Assembly (NCBI GenBank): GCA_964407825.1
Contig: CAYOXD010000035.1
Coordinates: 1-24,373 of the forward strand
Length of the DNA: 24,373 nt
Source: CAYOXD01 sp964407825
Lineage (GTDB): Bacteria; Desulfobacterota; Desulfobacteria; Desulfobacterales; JAFDDL01
Reading direction: 5' to 3'
In this document: in pieces, positions 1 to 8,356 of the stretch
How the letters are laid out: each line of letters opens with the position of its first letter
Numbering within the stretch: position 1 is the stretch's first letter
Made by a program: the position numbers and the translations under genes
The notes under the pieces: generated by a model
Database searches by the model: none
Told to the model about the DNA's origin: nothing
What the model saw: the letters and a program-made list of their open reading frames with translations, nothing else

Positions 1-84
1 CCTGCCAATTGGAGAATGTTATGAAGAGGGTTACACTCGGGGAGCCATCAAAAAACCTGTATTTTAAGGCACTTATAAGTTAAC

Positions 85-120
85 GCAAAACCTTGGAGAA
101 TCAAATCTCCGGGGTTTTGC
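85..120. terminator. Terminator-like hairpin
   Basis: A 15-base-pair stem (arms 85-99 and 106-120) closes a six-base loop; two positions would be G-U pairs in RNA. On the plus strand it is followed by AGTTTT, a short and weak U-tract. It probably ends a transcript that enters from the left edge of the window, or acts in both directions. It lies just before the RhuM-like remnant, so it could also mark the edge of a decayed insertion. Confidence 0.5.
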
Positions 121-124
121 AGTT

Positions 125-436
125 TTGGCCTGTATTCACGGCCTGTTGCGGCACCAGGCCGCCAACTTCCAATTCTCCGCTTCCAACCCTTGGCTGAGCC
201 TTAACCAAATTGCCGGTCTGTTCGAAAGGGACAAGTCCGTCATCTCCCGGCACCTAAGCAATGTTTATAAAACCGCTGAGCTGGACAGAGGGGCAACTGT
301 TGCATTTCTTGCAACGGTTCAAAATGAAGGCGGCCGGCAGGTCGAACGCCAAATCGAGTATTTCAACCTCGACGCCATCATATCAGTGGGTTATCGGGTT
401 AATTCCAAGCGCGGCACCCAGTTCCCCCTTTTATAA
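125..436 (+). pseudogene. Truncated RhuM-family (virulence protein RhuM) remnant
   Basis: The readable frame opens with TTG and gives 103 residues. From about residue 21 it matches the N-terminal part of the RhuM family: a LNQIAGLFERDKSVISRHL segment (helix-turn-helix-like), then a YNLDAIISVGYRV-type block written here as YFNLDAIISVGYRV, then RGTQF. Full family members run to roughly 330 residues and continue RGTQF with an IWAT-type segment; here a stop follows three residues later. The first 20 residues do not resemble the family and no Shine-Dalgarno site is evident. The same frame stays open from 437 to 646 after the stop, but that part does not look like RhuM. RhuM proteins are often found in mobile or phage-linked loci, so this is probably the relic of an accessory island. 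Family assignment is firm; that it is non-functional is inferred from the truncation. Confidence 0.65.
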
Positions 437-631
437 TGGGTTTCAGTTCATGCGGCAACTATCCTGACACAGGGGGATATTGTCGTTGAGCTGGAAAAGC
501 AGGATCTATTTTTCATGTGGACACCTGAGTTGCGTTGCAAGTTTGATCAGGCACTGCTGGCATTGGGGAGGCTGGACAGCGTCGTCCTGGATCATGGTTT
601 GCGCCGTCTGGCCGAAGGGTTTCCCTATTTA

Positions 632-2350
632 TTAACGTGTCATTAAAAGCCCAAGGCCCATAAACGTGATAACCGTACCGGTGAGCATCGGGGCGTAGAT
701 CTCGACCTTTTCGCCGAGCTTCTCTTCGATTGTTATAATTTTCTTTGTCTGAATTACCAGCAGTCCAAGAAGTACAATTGAAGCGGCCAATCCGAGGCTG
801 AAGAAAAAGACCAGGGCCAACCCAAAGGCGACCATGTGTAAACTCGCAGCGAGAACTAAAATAGAAAGCGCATCAATACAAGGAACAAGTCCTCCGCTTG
901 CGCCCGCCAGGATGGTCCCCCAGAAGGAACCGGACCGCTTCAAATAACCATGGGAATGAGCGTGACCGTGCGCATGAGCCTTTTTATGGCTATGATCACT
1001 GCGGGAGCGGTCATGATCATGATGATGGGCGTGGCTATGACCATGTCTGTCTTCATGAGGATGGGGGGGTGTTCCATTCACCGCCACGGCAAGACAGCGC
1101 CGGCGGCGGTGTCGCCAGGCCTTTGCACCGCGGTGGATAAGCCATAACCCAAGAAATATGACCAGTACAATATTGCCCTTTGTTATATAAGGCATGACAC
1201 GGTTCAGCGAAGCGGTCCTATCAAGAACCAGCAAGAAAAAGCCCAGGGCATAAATCAAAACCGTATGGGTAAAGGTAATCGCGGCGGCCAGAATAAATAC
1301 GTCTTTGACTTGGCTGTCTTTTTGGGCGATCAGTACCGCCGTCATAATACTTTTGCCATGGCCGGGCGTCACGGAATGGAGCGAGCCTAAAAATGCAGAT
1401 ATCAACAAAATGAGAAATATTGATTTTGCCGAAATCCAACCGCCGTTTCTCAGATCGGTGACGTGTTGTTTGATCCAGACATTTATGTCCGAATAAATGA
1501 CATAGAAACGGCCCTTTATGCCGGTTTCCCCTGCCATGGTACCCGAATTCGTTTTCTTTGTTATATCTCCAGCCGCTTTATCATCGACTGGGGGAACCCT
1601 TCCCCCAACGATGTTTGCATAGACATAGGTGTCTTTAAACAAGCCGTCCTGATCTGTAACCCTTAAAACGATGAGTATGTCCTCATCGGGTTCCTCATAG
1701 CTATGCTCCGTTCTGCTACCTGAACCTTCTTTGCCATCGCCGAAAACCCATTGGTATTTTACAATTTTGCTCGTTCCGGAAAGTGATGCGCGCGCATCGA
1801 AATCAAGGCGCTTACCGGCCGTGAATTGGCACGGGAGCAAGCTATTTTCTCTTCTTACCTTTCCTTCGATTGAAATCTTGGGCTGGGGTAGCTTATAATG
1901 GCTGTGTGGCACGACGTTAATCAAGACCGCATCGATGTTCCCTCGAATATCTTCCATCCCAGTTGACTGGTTTGCATGAACCTTAACAATATAAGAGCCG
2001 GCCTTGTCGTACGCGTGCACGATATGCTTTGCCTTATAGACGTGTCCATCATCGGTATCAATCGTGCACTCTAAATGGTACAAACCCAACACGCTGGTAT
2101 CGAGACTCAGATCAATTTTCTCTCCGACGGCAACTGTGCCTCGATACTCGCTTTGAGGCATGTAAAGATGGATGGCAGGAACCCCCTGGAGCAGATATGC
2201 ATCTGAAAATTGACCATTTACCTTTAAAATAGGCAACCAGGTCGGATCGGCGGAGCCGATCTGGGGTGACAGAAACAAAAGCACGATCATAATAAATAGA
2301 TCGGTAAATAGATCGGTTGCAAGCTTGGGGATTTTCTTAAAGGGGTGCAT
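632..2350 (-). CDS. PKD-domain/NicO-type nickel-cobalt permease fusion
   Basis: This 572-residue membrane protein should move Ni2+ or Co2+ across the inner membrane. From the chosen start it has a signal peptide or anchor (residues 1-34, ending IGSA), an extracytoplasmic part with an Ig/PKD-like segment (about 80-150) and a clear PKD domain (about 180-250, motif QWVFGDG), a linker, then the NicO/RcnA-type permease (about 309-572). The permease shows HSVTPGHGK at 325-333, a very His-rich cytosolic loop (about 430-468) and GLVPCIDAL near 488. The longer frame reaches 2413 and overlaps the NHL gene; another ATG lies at 2380, but ATG at 2350 gives the best signal peptide. It follows the NHL gene by 34 bases, so the two are probably cotranscribed. 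Direction of transport cannot be read: RcnA exports, while other NicO proteins are assigned to uptake. Alternatives are a broader divalent-metal transporter. Confidence 0.8.
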   Translation of the reverse strand: MHPFKKIPKLATDLFTDLFIMIVLLFLSPQIGSADPTWLPILKVNGQFSDAYLLQGVPAIHLYMPQSEYRGTVAVGEKIDLSLDTSVLGLYHLECTIDTDDGHVYKAKHIVHAYDKAGSYIVKVHANQSTGMEDIRGNIDAVLINVVPHSHYKLPQPKISIEGKVRRENSLLPCQFTAGKRLDFDARASLSGTSKIVKYQWVFGDGKEGSGSRTEHSYEEPDEDILIVLRVTDQDGLFKDTYVYANIVGGRVPPVDDKAAGDITKKTNSGTMAGETGIKGRFYVIYSDINVWIKQHVTDLRNGGWISAKSIFLILLISAFLGSLHSVTPGHGKSIMTAVLIAQKDSQVKDVFILAAAITFTHTVLIYALGFFLLVLDRTASLNRVMPYITKGNIVLVIFLGLWLIHRGAKAWRHRRRRCLAVAVNGTPPHPHEDRHGHSHAHHHDHDRSRSDHSHKKAHAHGHAHSHGYLKRSGSFWGTILAGASGGLVPCIDALSILVLAASLHMVAFGLALVFFFSLGLAASIVLLGLLVIQTKKIITIEEKLGEKVEIYAPMLTGTVITFMGLGLLMTR

Positions 2351-2384
2351 GTCGTTTCGTGTCAATTGCTCTGGGGGCATACAT

Positions 2385-3443
2385 TCAGGGCGAAGGCGGG
2401 CCAAACGCTTCAATCCGGTTGTTCACGGAGTCCGCAACGTAGATGTGGCCCATCGAATCGGTTGCGATGCCACCCGGGCGAATAAATCGTCCATTGCCGG
2501 AGCCCCAGCTGCCCAATAACCGAATAAAGGCGCCGTCCGGGGTGAATTCTTCAACACGATTGTTATTCCAATCCGTCACCCAGACATTGCCTTTCATATC
2601 GATGGAGAGGTCACCCGGACCGTTAAACTTTCCCTTGCCAAAACCCGGCCCCCCCCATTGTGAGAAGTGGGTGCCGTCGGTGTTGGATTTCTGGATACGG
2701 TTGTTGCCCCAGTCCGCTATGTAGACATTGCCCCGTTTATCAATAGCGATATCTTGCGGGGAATCAAACTGCCCGGCACCCGATCCCTTACTCCCCCATT
2801 GGGTGATATAGATACCGGCTGAGGTGAACTTCTGGATTCTGTTGTTGCCGGTGTCTGCGACATAAATGTTGTCTTCGGCGTCAGCGGCAACATCACCCGG
2901 ACCGTTAAACTGCCCGTTGCCGGTACCGTAGCAACCCCATTTGGCGACAAAAGCGCCGGTCGAAGTGAACTTGTCGATGCGGTTGTTGCCACGCTCCGCA
3001 ACATAGACATAGCCTTTGGTGTCAACCGCAATGCCGTCCGGATGCGCCAGCTGCCCGTCGCCCGCGCCCAGGTGACCCCATTGAGCGAGGTAGGCGCCAT
3101 TGGAATCGAACTTCTGGATGCGGTTGTTGCCAACATCGACCACGTAGACGTTGCCTTTCGCATCGACGGCGATATCCCCCGGACCATGAAACTGTCCGTC
3201 GCCTGATCCCCGTCCACCCCACTTTGCTATAAACCGGGGCCCGTATGAGGTGTCGTTCTTATCGGCATCCTTGTCCGGTATGGTGGCTGCCGTGAAAGTG
3301 ACTTCGCCGGATCGCATGGGGGCTTTACCGAGTTTTTCACCTCCTGGGCCTGTAACGCAGGAAATACTCGAGGCACTTAGAGCGGCAAGGATGACCATGC
3401 CGGCAGGAATCATAACAAAAAACAGGACCGTTTCAAGTTTCAT
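2385..3443 (-). CDS. Secreted NHL-repeat beta-propeller protein
   Basis: The 352-residue product starts with a hydrophobic export signal (about residues 1-29); Cys29 in ASSISC could be a lipidation site, though the lipobox is poor. The rest is six NHL repeats of about 47 residues from residue ~70 to the end, each with a pattern like WG..G.G.GQF..P.DIAVD..GNVYVAD..NNRIQKF, which predicts a six-bladed propeller outside the cytoplasm. Such propellers bind proteins or ligands; no catalytic site is visible. The start is ATG at 3443 with a GAGG site eight bases upstream (3452-3455). The PKD-NicO permease gene follows on the same strand, suggesting a shared transcript and perhaps a periplasmic partner role. 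The repeats are also similar at DNA level, so copy number could vary between strains. The specific function is unknown. Confidence 0.85.
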   Translation of the reverse strand: MKLETVLFFVMIPAGMVILAALSASSISCVTGPGGEKLGKAPMRSGEVTFTAATIPDKDADKNDTSYGPRFIAKWGGRGSGDGQFHGPGDIAVDAKGNVYVVDVGNNRIQKFDSNGAYLAQWGHLGAGDGQLAHPDGIAVDTKGYVYVAERGNNRIDKFTSTGAFVAKWGCYGTGNGQFNGPGDVAADAEDNIYVADTGNNRIQKFTSAGIYITQWGSKGSGAGQFDSPQDIAIDKRGNVYIADWGNNRIQKSNTDGTHFSQWGGPGFGKGKFNGPGDLSIDMKGNVWVTDWNNNRVEEFTPDGAFIRLLGSWGSGNGRFIRPGGIATDSMGHIYVADSVNNRIEAFGPPSP

Positions 3444-3493
3444 AATGTGAACCTCAAAATGAGGATGGCGACAAATTTTTGCAATTTGGCATT

Positions 3494-3521
3494 AGTATAA
3501 TTTTGTGGGTCTTTCAAGCAA
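3494..3521 (-). promoter_or_regulatory. Possible sigma70 promoter for the NHL-NicO pair
   Basis: Reading the minus strand, a -10 box TATACT (3499-3494, five of six) sits 16 bases after TTGCTT (3521-3516, three of six), inside an AT-rich stretch. The start codon at 3443 would have a leader of about 45 bases. The -35 box is weak, so this is tentative. Confidence 0.35.
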
Positions 3522-3558
3522 AGTGGATTCGAAACGGGTGGGCGGGCCGCTTTTAGAT

Positions 3559-3606
3559 TTGACTTTTTTGTGTGGAATTGCGACAATATGCTATTTTAAT
3601 TATATC
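3559..3606 (+). promoter_or_regulatory. AT-rich promoter region for PFOR
   Basis: Two overlapping sigma70-like pairs are visible. TTGACT (3559-3564) with GACAAT (3582-3587) is spaced by 17, and TTGCGA (3578-3583) with TATATC (3601-3606) is also spaced by 17. Both match the consensus only partly. Either would give a leader of more than 100 bases before the ATG at 3727. Region 3444-3726 otherwise contains no gene I can support. Confidence 0.35.
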
Positions 3607-3726
3607 TTATTTATATTTCTGTGATTTAACCACCTTTACCTGATAAGGAATGCTGAACGGGGGCGTATCTGTAAGCACGGTATCATGGAAAAGCAGGGCT
3701 TCCGGCCTTTTAGAGGGGTAATCAAC

Positions 3727-6700
3727 ATGGCAAAAACGATGAAAACGGTTGATGGCAATACGGCGGCCGCCCATGTGGCCTATGCCATGAGCGATGTGGC
3801 AACACTTTATCCCATTACCCCTTCCTCGCCGATGGGTGAAATTGCGGATCAGTGGGCCGCCGGCGGCAGGAAAAACATCTTCGGCCAGACCCTGAACATT
3901 CGGCAGATGCAGTCCGAGGCCGGCGCGGCCGGCGCGGTACACGGTTCCCTGGCCGCCGGCGCGCTCACCACCACCTTCACCGCGTCCCAGGGGCTGCTTC
4001 TCATGATCCCCAATATGTACAAGATCGCCGGGGAGTTGCTCCCGGCCGTCCTTCATGTCAGCGCGCGGGCCATTGCCGCCCATGCCCTCTCCATTTTCGG
4101 TGATCACCAGGATGTCATGGCCGTCCGTCAAACCGGTTTTGCCATGCTGGCATCGGCATCCGTTCAGGAGGTCATGGACCTGGGCCTGGTGGCGCATCTG
4201 TCGGCCATTGACGCCAGCGTCCCCTTTATCCACTTTTTTGACGGATTCCGCACCTCCCATGAAGTCCAGAAGATCGAGATGATCGATTACAAGGATATGG
4301 CCAAGCTGACCAATTACGAAGCAATTCGACGCCTCAGGGAAAGGGGGGCGAGCCCGGAAACCCCTGAGCTTCGGGGTACGGCCCAGAACCCGGATATCTA
4401 TTTCCAGGGCCGTGAGGCGGCCAACGCCTACTATATGAAGGTCCCTGAAATCGTTCAGGCCAACATGAAAAAAATTGCCGAGTTGACGGGTAGAAGATAC
4501 AAACTCTTCGACTACGTGGGCCACCCCAATGCCGATCGGATCGTCATCTCCATGGGTTCGTCCTGCGAGACGGTGGAGGAGTATATCAATTATTCCGTGG
4601 CGCAGGGGGAGCGAATCGGTGCGGTCAAGGTGCGTCTCTACCGCCCGTTTTCACTGGAGGCCCTGCTGGCTGTCATCCCCGCGTCCGTGAAGCGGATCAC
4701 GGTGCTCGACCGGACCAAGGAGCCGGGCCCCGGCGGACCGCTCTATACGGATGTGAGCACGGCCTTCGTGGAACAGTCCAACCGGGCCATGCATGGACCG
4801 CTGGTAATCAACGGCCGATACGGGCTGGGATCCAAGGAGTTCAATCCCGGCATGATCAAGGCCGTGTTTGACAACATGAATGTGGTGGTGCCCAAGAATC
4901 ATTTTACCATCGGCATCGTGGACGACGTGACCCATACCTCCCTGGAATGGGACAACCTGCACGGCGTGGCCCCCGGAGACGCCGTCAGATGCAAGTTCTG
5001 GGGACTGGGATCCGATGGAACGGTGGGGGCGAACAAGACGGCTATCCAGATCATCGGGGACAATACGCCGAAATATGTCCAGGGGTATTTTGCCTATGAT
5101 TCCAAGAAATCTGGCGGGTTGACCATTTCACACCTCCGGATCGGCGATGCCATCATCCAGTCCGCTTACCAGGTTTTCTCGCCGGAATATGTGGCATGCC
5201 ACAACCCCGCGTATGTGAAGCGCTACGATGTCCTGGAGGGGATCAAACCGGGCGCGACCTTTGTGCTCAATTCCCCGTGGGGCCTGGAGGAGATGGAGGA
5301 GGCGCTTCCGGCCCATATGCGGCGGGAGATTGCCCGAAAGAAGCTCAAATTCTACAATATAGACGCCGTTAAAATTGCCGCGGAGGTGGGGCTGAAGGGC
5401 CGGATCAACATGATCATGCAGACCGCCTTTTTCAAACTTTTCAAGGTTATCCCCGTTGAAGACGCCATCTCCTATCTGAAAGAGGAGATTCGGCACATGT
5501 TCGGGAAAAAGGGCGAGAGCGTGGTGCAGATGAACATATCGGCAGTTGAAAAAACCCTGGAGCATCTGAAGGAAGTCAGATATCCGGAATCATGGGCCGA
5601 TGCGGTGATCCTGCCGGAACCGGCCAGGGATGACCCCAAATTCATCCGGGAAGTACTCCGGCCGATGGCCGCACAGAAGGGGGACCGACTCCCTGTCAGT
5701 GTTTTTCCATCGGACGGTATTTTCCCCGTGGGAACCACGCGGTATGAAAAGCGGGGGGTTGCCATCAATGTGCCCGAGTGGATCAAGGAGAACTGCATTC
5801 AGTGTAATCAGTGCGCCTTTGTCTGCCCCCATGCGGCCATTCGCCCCTTTCTGCTCACCGATGCGGAGGTGCAAACCGCCCCTGTGCAGTTCGGCGCCAT
5901 AGAAGCCGTGGGAAAGGAGCTCAAGGGATATCACTTCCACCTTCAGGTCTATAGCCAGGACTGCCTGGGCTGCGGCAACTGCGCGGACATCTGCCCGGCC
6001 AAGCAAAAGGCGCTTGCCATGCGGCCCCTGGAGACCCAGATGGCCCAGCAGATCATCAACCTGGAATATGCCGAGACCCTGCCCGTCCGGGACAACCTGG
6101 CGAAACGAAACAGTATCAAGGGAAGCCAGTTCCATCAGCCCCTGTTGGAGTTTTCAGGCGCCTGCGCGGGCTGCGGCGAGACCCCCTATGCCAAATTGCT
6201 CACCCAGCTCTTCGGCGAGCGCATGGTCATCGGTAATGCCACCGGTTGCTCCTCCATCTGGGGCGGAGATGCGTCCGGCATCCCCTACTGCACCAACCGG
6301 GACGGTCACGGTCCCACCTGGGGTAACTCCCTGTTTGAGGACCCCGCGGAATTCACCTATGGCATGTTTCTGGGCTACATCCAGCAACGGGCGAAACTGG
6401 CCGATCTGATCAGGCAGGTGCTGGCCATCGAGTTGGCCCCTGAACTGAGAGATGCCCTCCAGGGATGGATCGATCATATGAGGGAAGCCGAGGGCTCCCG
6501 CAAATACGGGGATCTGCTCAAAGCCCTGCTGCCCAAGTTTGACGAAATCAAGCTGCTCGGGGATATCTATGATCTCAGGAAGCACTTCACCAAAAGATCC
6601 TACTGGGTCTTTGTGGGGGACGGCGCGGCCTATGATATCGCCTTCAGCGGTATTGATCACATCGTGTCCACGGGCGAGGATATCAATGTTCTTGTTTTCG

Positions 6701-7389
6701 ACACCGAGGTCTATTCCAACACCGGCGGGCAGTCCTCCAAGGCCACGCCGACCGGCGCAATCGCCAAGTTCGCGGCTTCAGGAAAGAAAACCACCAAAAA
6801 GGACATGGGGGCGATTTGCATGTCCTATGGCTATGTCTATGTCGCCAATGTTTCCATGGGTGCCGATAAGAATCAACTCATCAAAGCGTTGACCGAGGCC
6901 GAATCCTATGACGGCCCCTCCATTATCATGGCCTACTCCCCCTGCATCAATCACGGGATCAAGGTCGGCATGGGGAAGTCCCAGGAGGAGATGAAACGGG
7001 CCGTGGCCTGCGGTTACTGGCCCCTCTATCGCTATAACCCCGAGCTGAAACAGCAGGGGAAAAATCCCTTTATCCTGGACTCCAAGGCTCCGGACGGAAC
7101 CCTCCAGGCCTTCCTTTCGGGCGAAGTGCGCTATGCCTCGCTTGAAAAATCATTCCCCCTGGAATCGAGAAAACTGCGGGGCGCCATCGAGACCGAGTAC
7201 ATGGAGCGCTATGAGCGGCTCAAACGGATGGCCGCGGCCGAGCCCATCCTAGTCACCACAAGGGAAATTCCTGCCGGTCAGGGGGGAGAGGAGGTACAGG
7301 CCTGCCTTCTTTCCGACACCGCGGAGCACAGTGGAAGACCGGACGCGGGTGACGCGTGCGATGATGCCAGGGGGGGGAACCCGGAGTGA
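3727..7389 (+). CDS. nifJ: Pyruvate:ferredoxin (flavodoxin) oxidoreductase
   Basis: This single-chain, homodimeric-type PFOR interconverts pyruvate + CoA and acetyl-CoA + CO2 with ferredoxin or flavodoxin in the cytosol. All expected domains are present in order: pyruvate-binding domain I from the start (YPITPSSPMGE, GAAGAVHGSLAAGALTTTFT), transketolase-like and gamma-type regions, two [4Fe-4S] motifs (CIQCNQC from Cys690 and CLGCGNC from Cys746), the CAGCGE motif (from Cys813) for the proximal cluster, and the thiamine diphosphate site (GDG at 964-966, with YSNTGGQSSK near 1000). The start at 3727 is preferred over 3685 because AGAGGGG (3712-3718) lies eight bases before it and the family begins near there. 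At 1220 residues it is longer than the ~1175 of enterobacterial NifJ; the excess is a C-terminal tail with Cys1193 and Cys1211, comparable to domain VII of the D. africanus enzyme. It is transcribed alone and converges on the next gene. Confidence 0.97.
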   Translation: MAKTMKTVDGNTAAAHVAYAMSDVATLYPITPSSPMGEIADQWAAGGRKNIFGQTLNIRQMQSEAGAAGAVHGSLAAGALTTTFTASQGLLLMIPNMYKIAGELLPAVLHVSARAIAAHALSIFGDHQDVMAVRQTGFAMLASASVQEVMDLGLVAHLSAIDASVPFIHFFDGFRTSHEVQKIEMIDYKDMAKLTNYEAIRRLRERGASPETPELRGTAQNPDIYFQGREAANAYYMKVPEIVQANMKKIAELTGRRYKLFDYVGHPNADRIVISMGSSCETVEEYINYSVAQGERIGAVKVRLYRPFSLEALLAVIPASVKRITVLDRTKEPGPGGPLYTDVSTAFVEQSNRAMHGPLVINGRYGLGSKEFNPGMIKAVFDNMNVVVPKNHFTIGIVDDVTHTSLEWDNLHGVAPGDAVRCKFWGLGSDGTVGANKTAIQIIGDNTPKYVQGYFAYDSKKSGGLTISHLRIGDAIIQSAYQVFSPEYVACHNPAYVKRYDVLEGIKPGATFVLNSPWGLEEMEEALPAHMRREIARKKLKFYNIDAVKIAAEVGLKGRINMIMQTAFFKLFKVIPVEDAISYLKEEIRHMFGKKGESVVQMNISAVEKTLEHLKEVRYPESWADAVILPEPARDDPKFIREVLRPMAAQKGDRLPVSVFPSDGIFPVGTTRYEKRGVAINVPEWIKENCIQCNQCAFVCPHAAIRPFLLTDAEVQTAPVQFGAIEAVGKELKGYHFHLQVYSQDCLGCGNCADICPAKQKALAMRPLETQMAQQIINLEYAETLPVRDNLAKRNSIKGSQFHQPLLEFSGACAGCGETPYAKLLTQLFGERMVIGNATGCSSIWGGDASGIPYCTNRDGHGPTWGNSLFEDPAEFTYGMFLGYIQQRAKLADLIRQVLAIELAPELRDALQGWIDHMREAEGSRKYGDLLKALLPKFDEIKLLGDIYDLRKHFTKRSYWVFVGDGAAYDIAFSGIDHIVSTGEDINVLVFDTEVYSNTGGQSSKATPTGAIAKFAASGKKTTKKDMGAICMSYGYVYVANVSMGADKNQLIKALTEAESYDGPSIIMAYSPCINHGIKVGMGKSQEEMKRAVACGYWPLYRYNPELKQQGKNPFILDSKAPDGTLQAFLSGEVRYASLEKSFPLESRKLRGAIETEYMERYERLKRMAAAEPILVTTREIPAGQGGEEVQACLLSDTAEHSGRPDAGDACDDARGGNPE

Positions 7390-7428
7390 GGCGGTACGCG
7401 CCGCGACCCGAATTCGGCGATTCGGATA

Positions 7429-8037
7429 TCAATCGATGAGATCGGGGTATATCTTTTTCATGCACTCCGGGCATATGGTGTGGGTGAACTGGGTCTTTGT
7501 CCTCCTGCTGATATAGCTTTCCAACTGAAACCAGCTTCCCTTGCACTTTGGGTCGGCGCCCTCCATTCTTACCTTTTTGCAGTTGGCACAAATGGGCAGA
7601 ATGCCTTCCAGTTTTGAAATGTGGGCAAGGGCCTTTTCCAACTCTTCGATCTTGTCCCGCAGCATCTTTTCGTGGTGATCGAGGGACACGATCATCGCGT
7701 TGAAGGCCTCTGAGAAATCCCCCATGAAATCCACCCGCTGACGATAATCTCCGGCTGCGACCTGCTTTGCCTGCCATGTGAGATGAAGGAGATTCGAGTG
7801 CAGTGCTTTGAAAGGAGAACCCAGGAAATTTTTTCGTGAAGGCGGCTTCAGTTCATCCAGCCTCCCCTCGGATAGGGGATTTATGAACGCCTGTATTTCC
7901 GCCATAAAGATAAAGAGCTGGTTCAGGGCTGCCGAGAGTCCGCTTTCCCTCTCATCTGATAATTGTTCGATAGCAATCCGTTCCGGGACTTTACCCTCCA
8001 AGAGCCTGTTGAGTTTTTCAATGGCCTCTTCGATCAT
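7429..8037 (-). CDS. Soluble HAMP-like signalling protein with C-terminal zinc-ribbon-like module
   Basis: The 202-residue product has no membrane segment. Residues ~75-120 resemble a HAMP-type helix pair (LTWQAKQVAAGDYRQRV followed by DFSEAFNAMIVSL), a helical, coiled-coil-like stretch follows (~120-145), and the C-terminus carries ILPICANCKKVR with Cys150/Cys153 and TICPEC with Cys189/Cys192, plus Cys165. This C-terminal block is common at the end of response regulators and PAS/histidine-kinase proteins in Desulfobacterota and Geobacter relatives, where its function is not established; metal binding by the two CxxC pairs is likely. There is no kinase, cyclase or receiver domain, so the protein is probably a stand-alone sensory adaptor. 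Start 8037 is chosen over 8127 because AGAGGTG lies just upstream (complement of 8044-8048). It converges on PFOR with 39 bases between stops. Confidence 0.7.
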   Translation of the reverse strand: MIEEAIEKLNRLLEGKVPERIAIEQLSDERESGLSAALNQLFIFMAEIQAFINPLSEGRLDELKPPSRKNFLGSPFKALHSNLLHLTWQAKQVAAGDYRQRVDFMGDFSEAFNAMIVSLDHHEKMLRDKIEELEKALAHISKLEGILPICANCKKVRMEGADPKCKGSWFQLESYISRRTKTQFTHTICPECMKKIYPDLID

Positions 8038-8131
8038 CCGACACCTCTGGGCTTCCCGTGTGTTCCCGGGTGGATAACCAGCACCCCACCGCCTTTCCGC
8101 CTGACAGGCAACCGTCAAGGATACCAATGTA

Positions 8132-8152
8132 TCTATAGAATACCGCTATAGA
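8132..8152. repeat. Inverted repeat TCTATAG-N7-CTATAGA
   Basis: A perfect 7-base inverted repeat (8132-8138 and 8146-8152) is separated by seven bases. It lies between the predicted minus-strand promoter (8202-8230) and the start of the zinc-module sensor gene at 8037, so it could be an operator or a weak leader hairpin. No protein can be assigned to it. Confidence 0.4.
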
Positions 8153-8201
8153 GACGGGTTGTCCACACCGAGGCGTCCCGGGGGAGAGCCAATGATGGCA
8201 A

Positions 8202-8230
8202 ATTATAATGTTATTTCGACATATTGATAA
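8202..8230 (-). promoter_or_regulatory. Sigma70-type promoter for the HAMP-like sensor gene
   Basis: On the minus strand TTATCA (8230-8225, four of six) and a perfect TATAAT (8207-8202) are spaced by 17 bases. The implied leader to ATG 8037 is about 160 bases and contains the CTATAG inverted repeat. The rest of the 8038-8356 gap shows no gene and no convincing plus-strand promoter. Confidence 0.5.
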
Positions 8231-8356
8231 CCCCGAAACCAATGTCGTTAACTTAAGAAACGGCAGATTCTTCATCCCTTTTTCATCCATTCATGCTATG
8301 TGCATTTTTTTGATCAAGGTTTCAGCCTGGAGGGCGGAAGGAGGCAACGGCATCAA

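Noticed and set aside
85..126. Integron attC-like site
   Set aside because: GTTAAC is nearby, but the paired RYYYAAC/GTTRRRY boxes are not in the right places; a terminator explains the stem.
3607..4524. 305-residue frame antisense to the start of PFOR
   Set aside because: It mirrors the strong coding frame of PFOR, has no family pattern and arises from codon bias.
8204..8209. Plus-strand TATAAT as promoter for the arnT-like gene
   Set aside because: No -35 box at 16-18 bases upstream; the match is the self-complementary part of the minus-strand -10 box.
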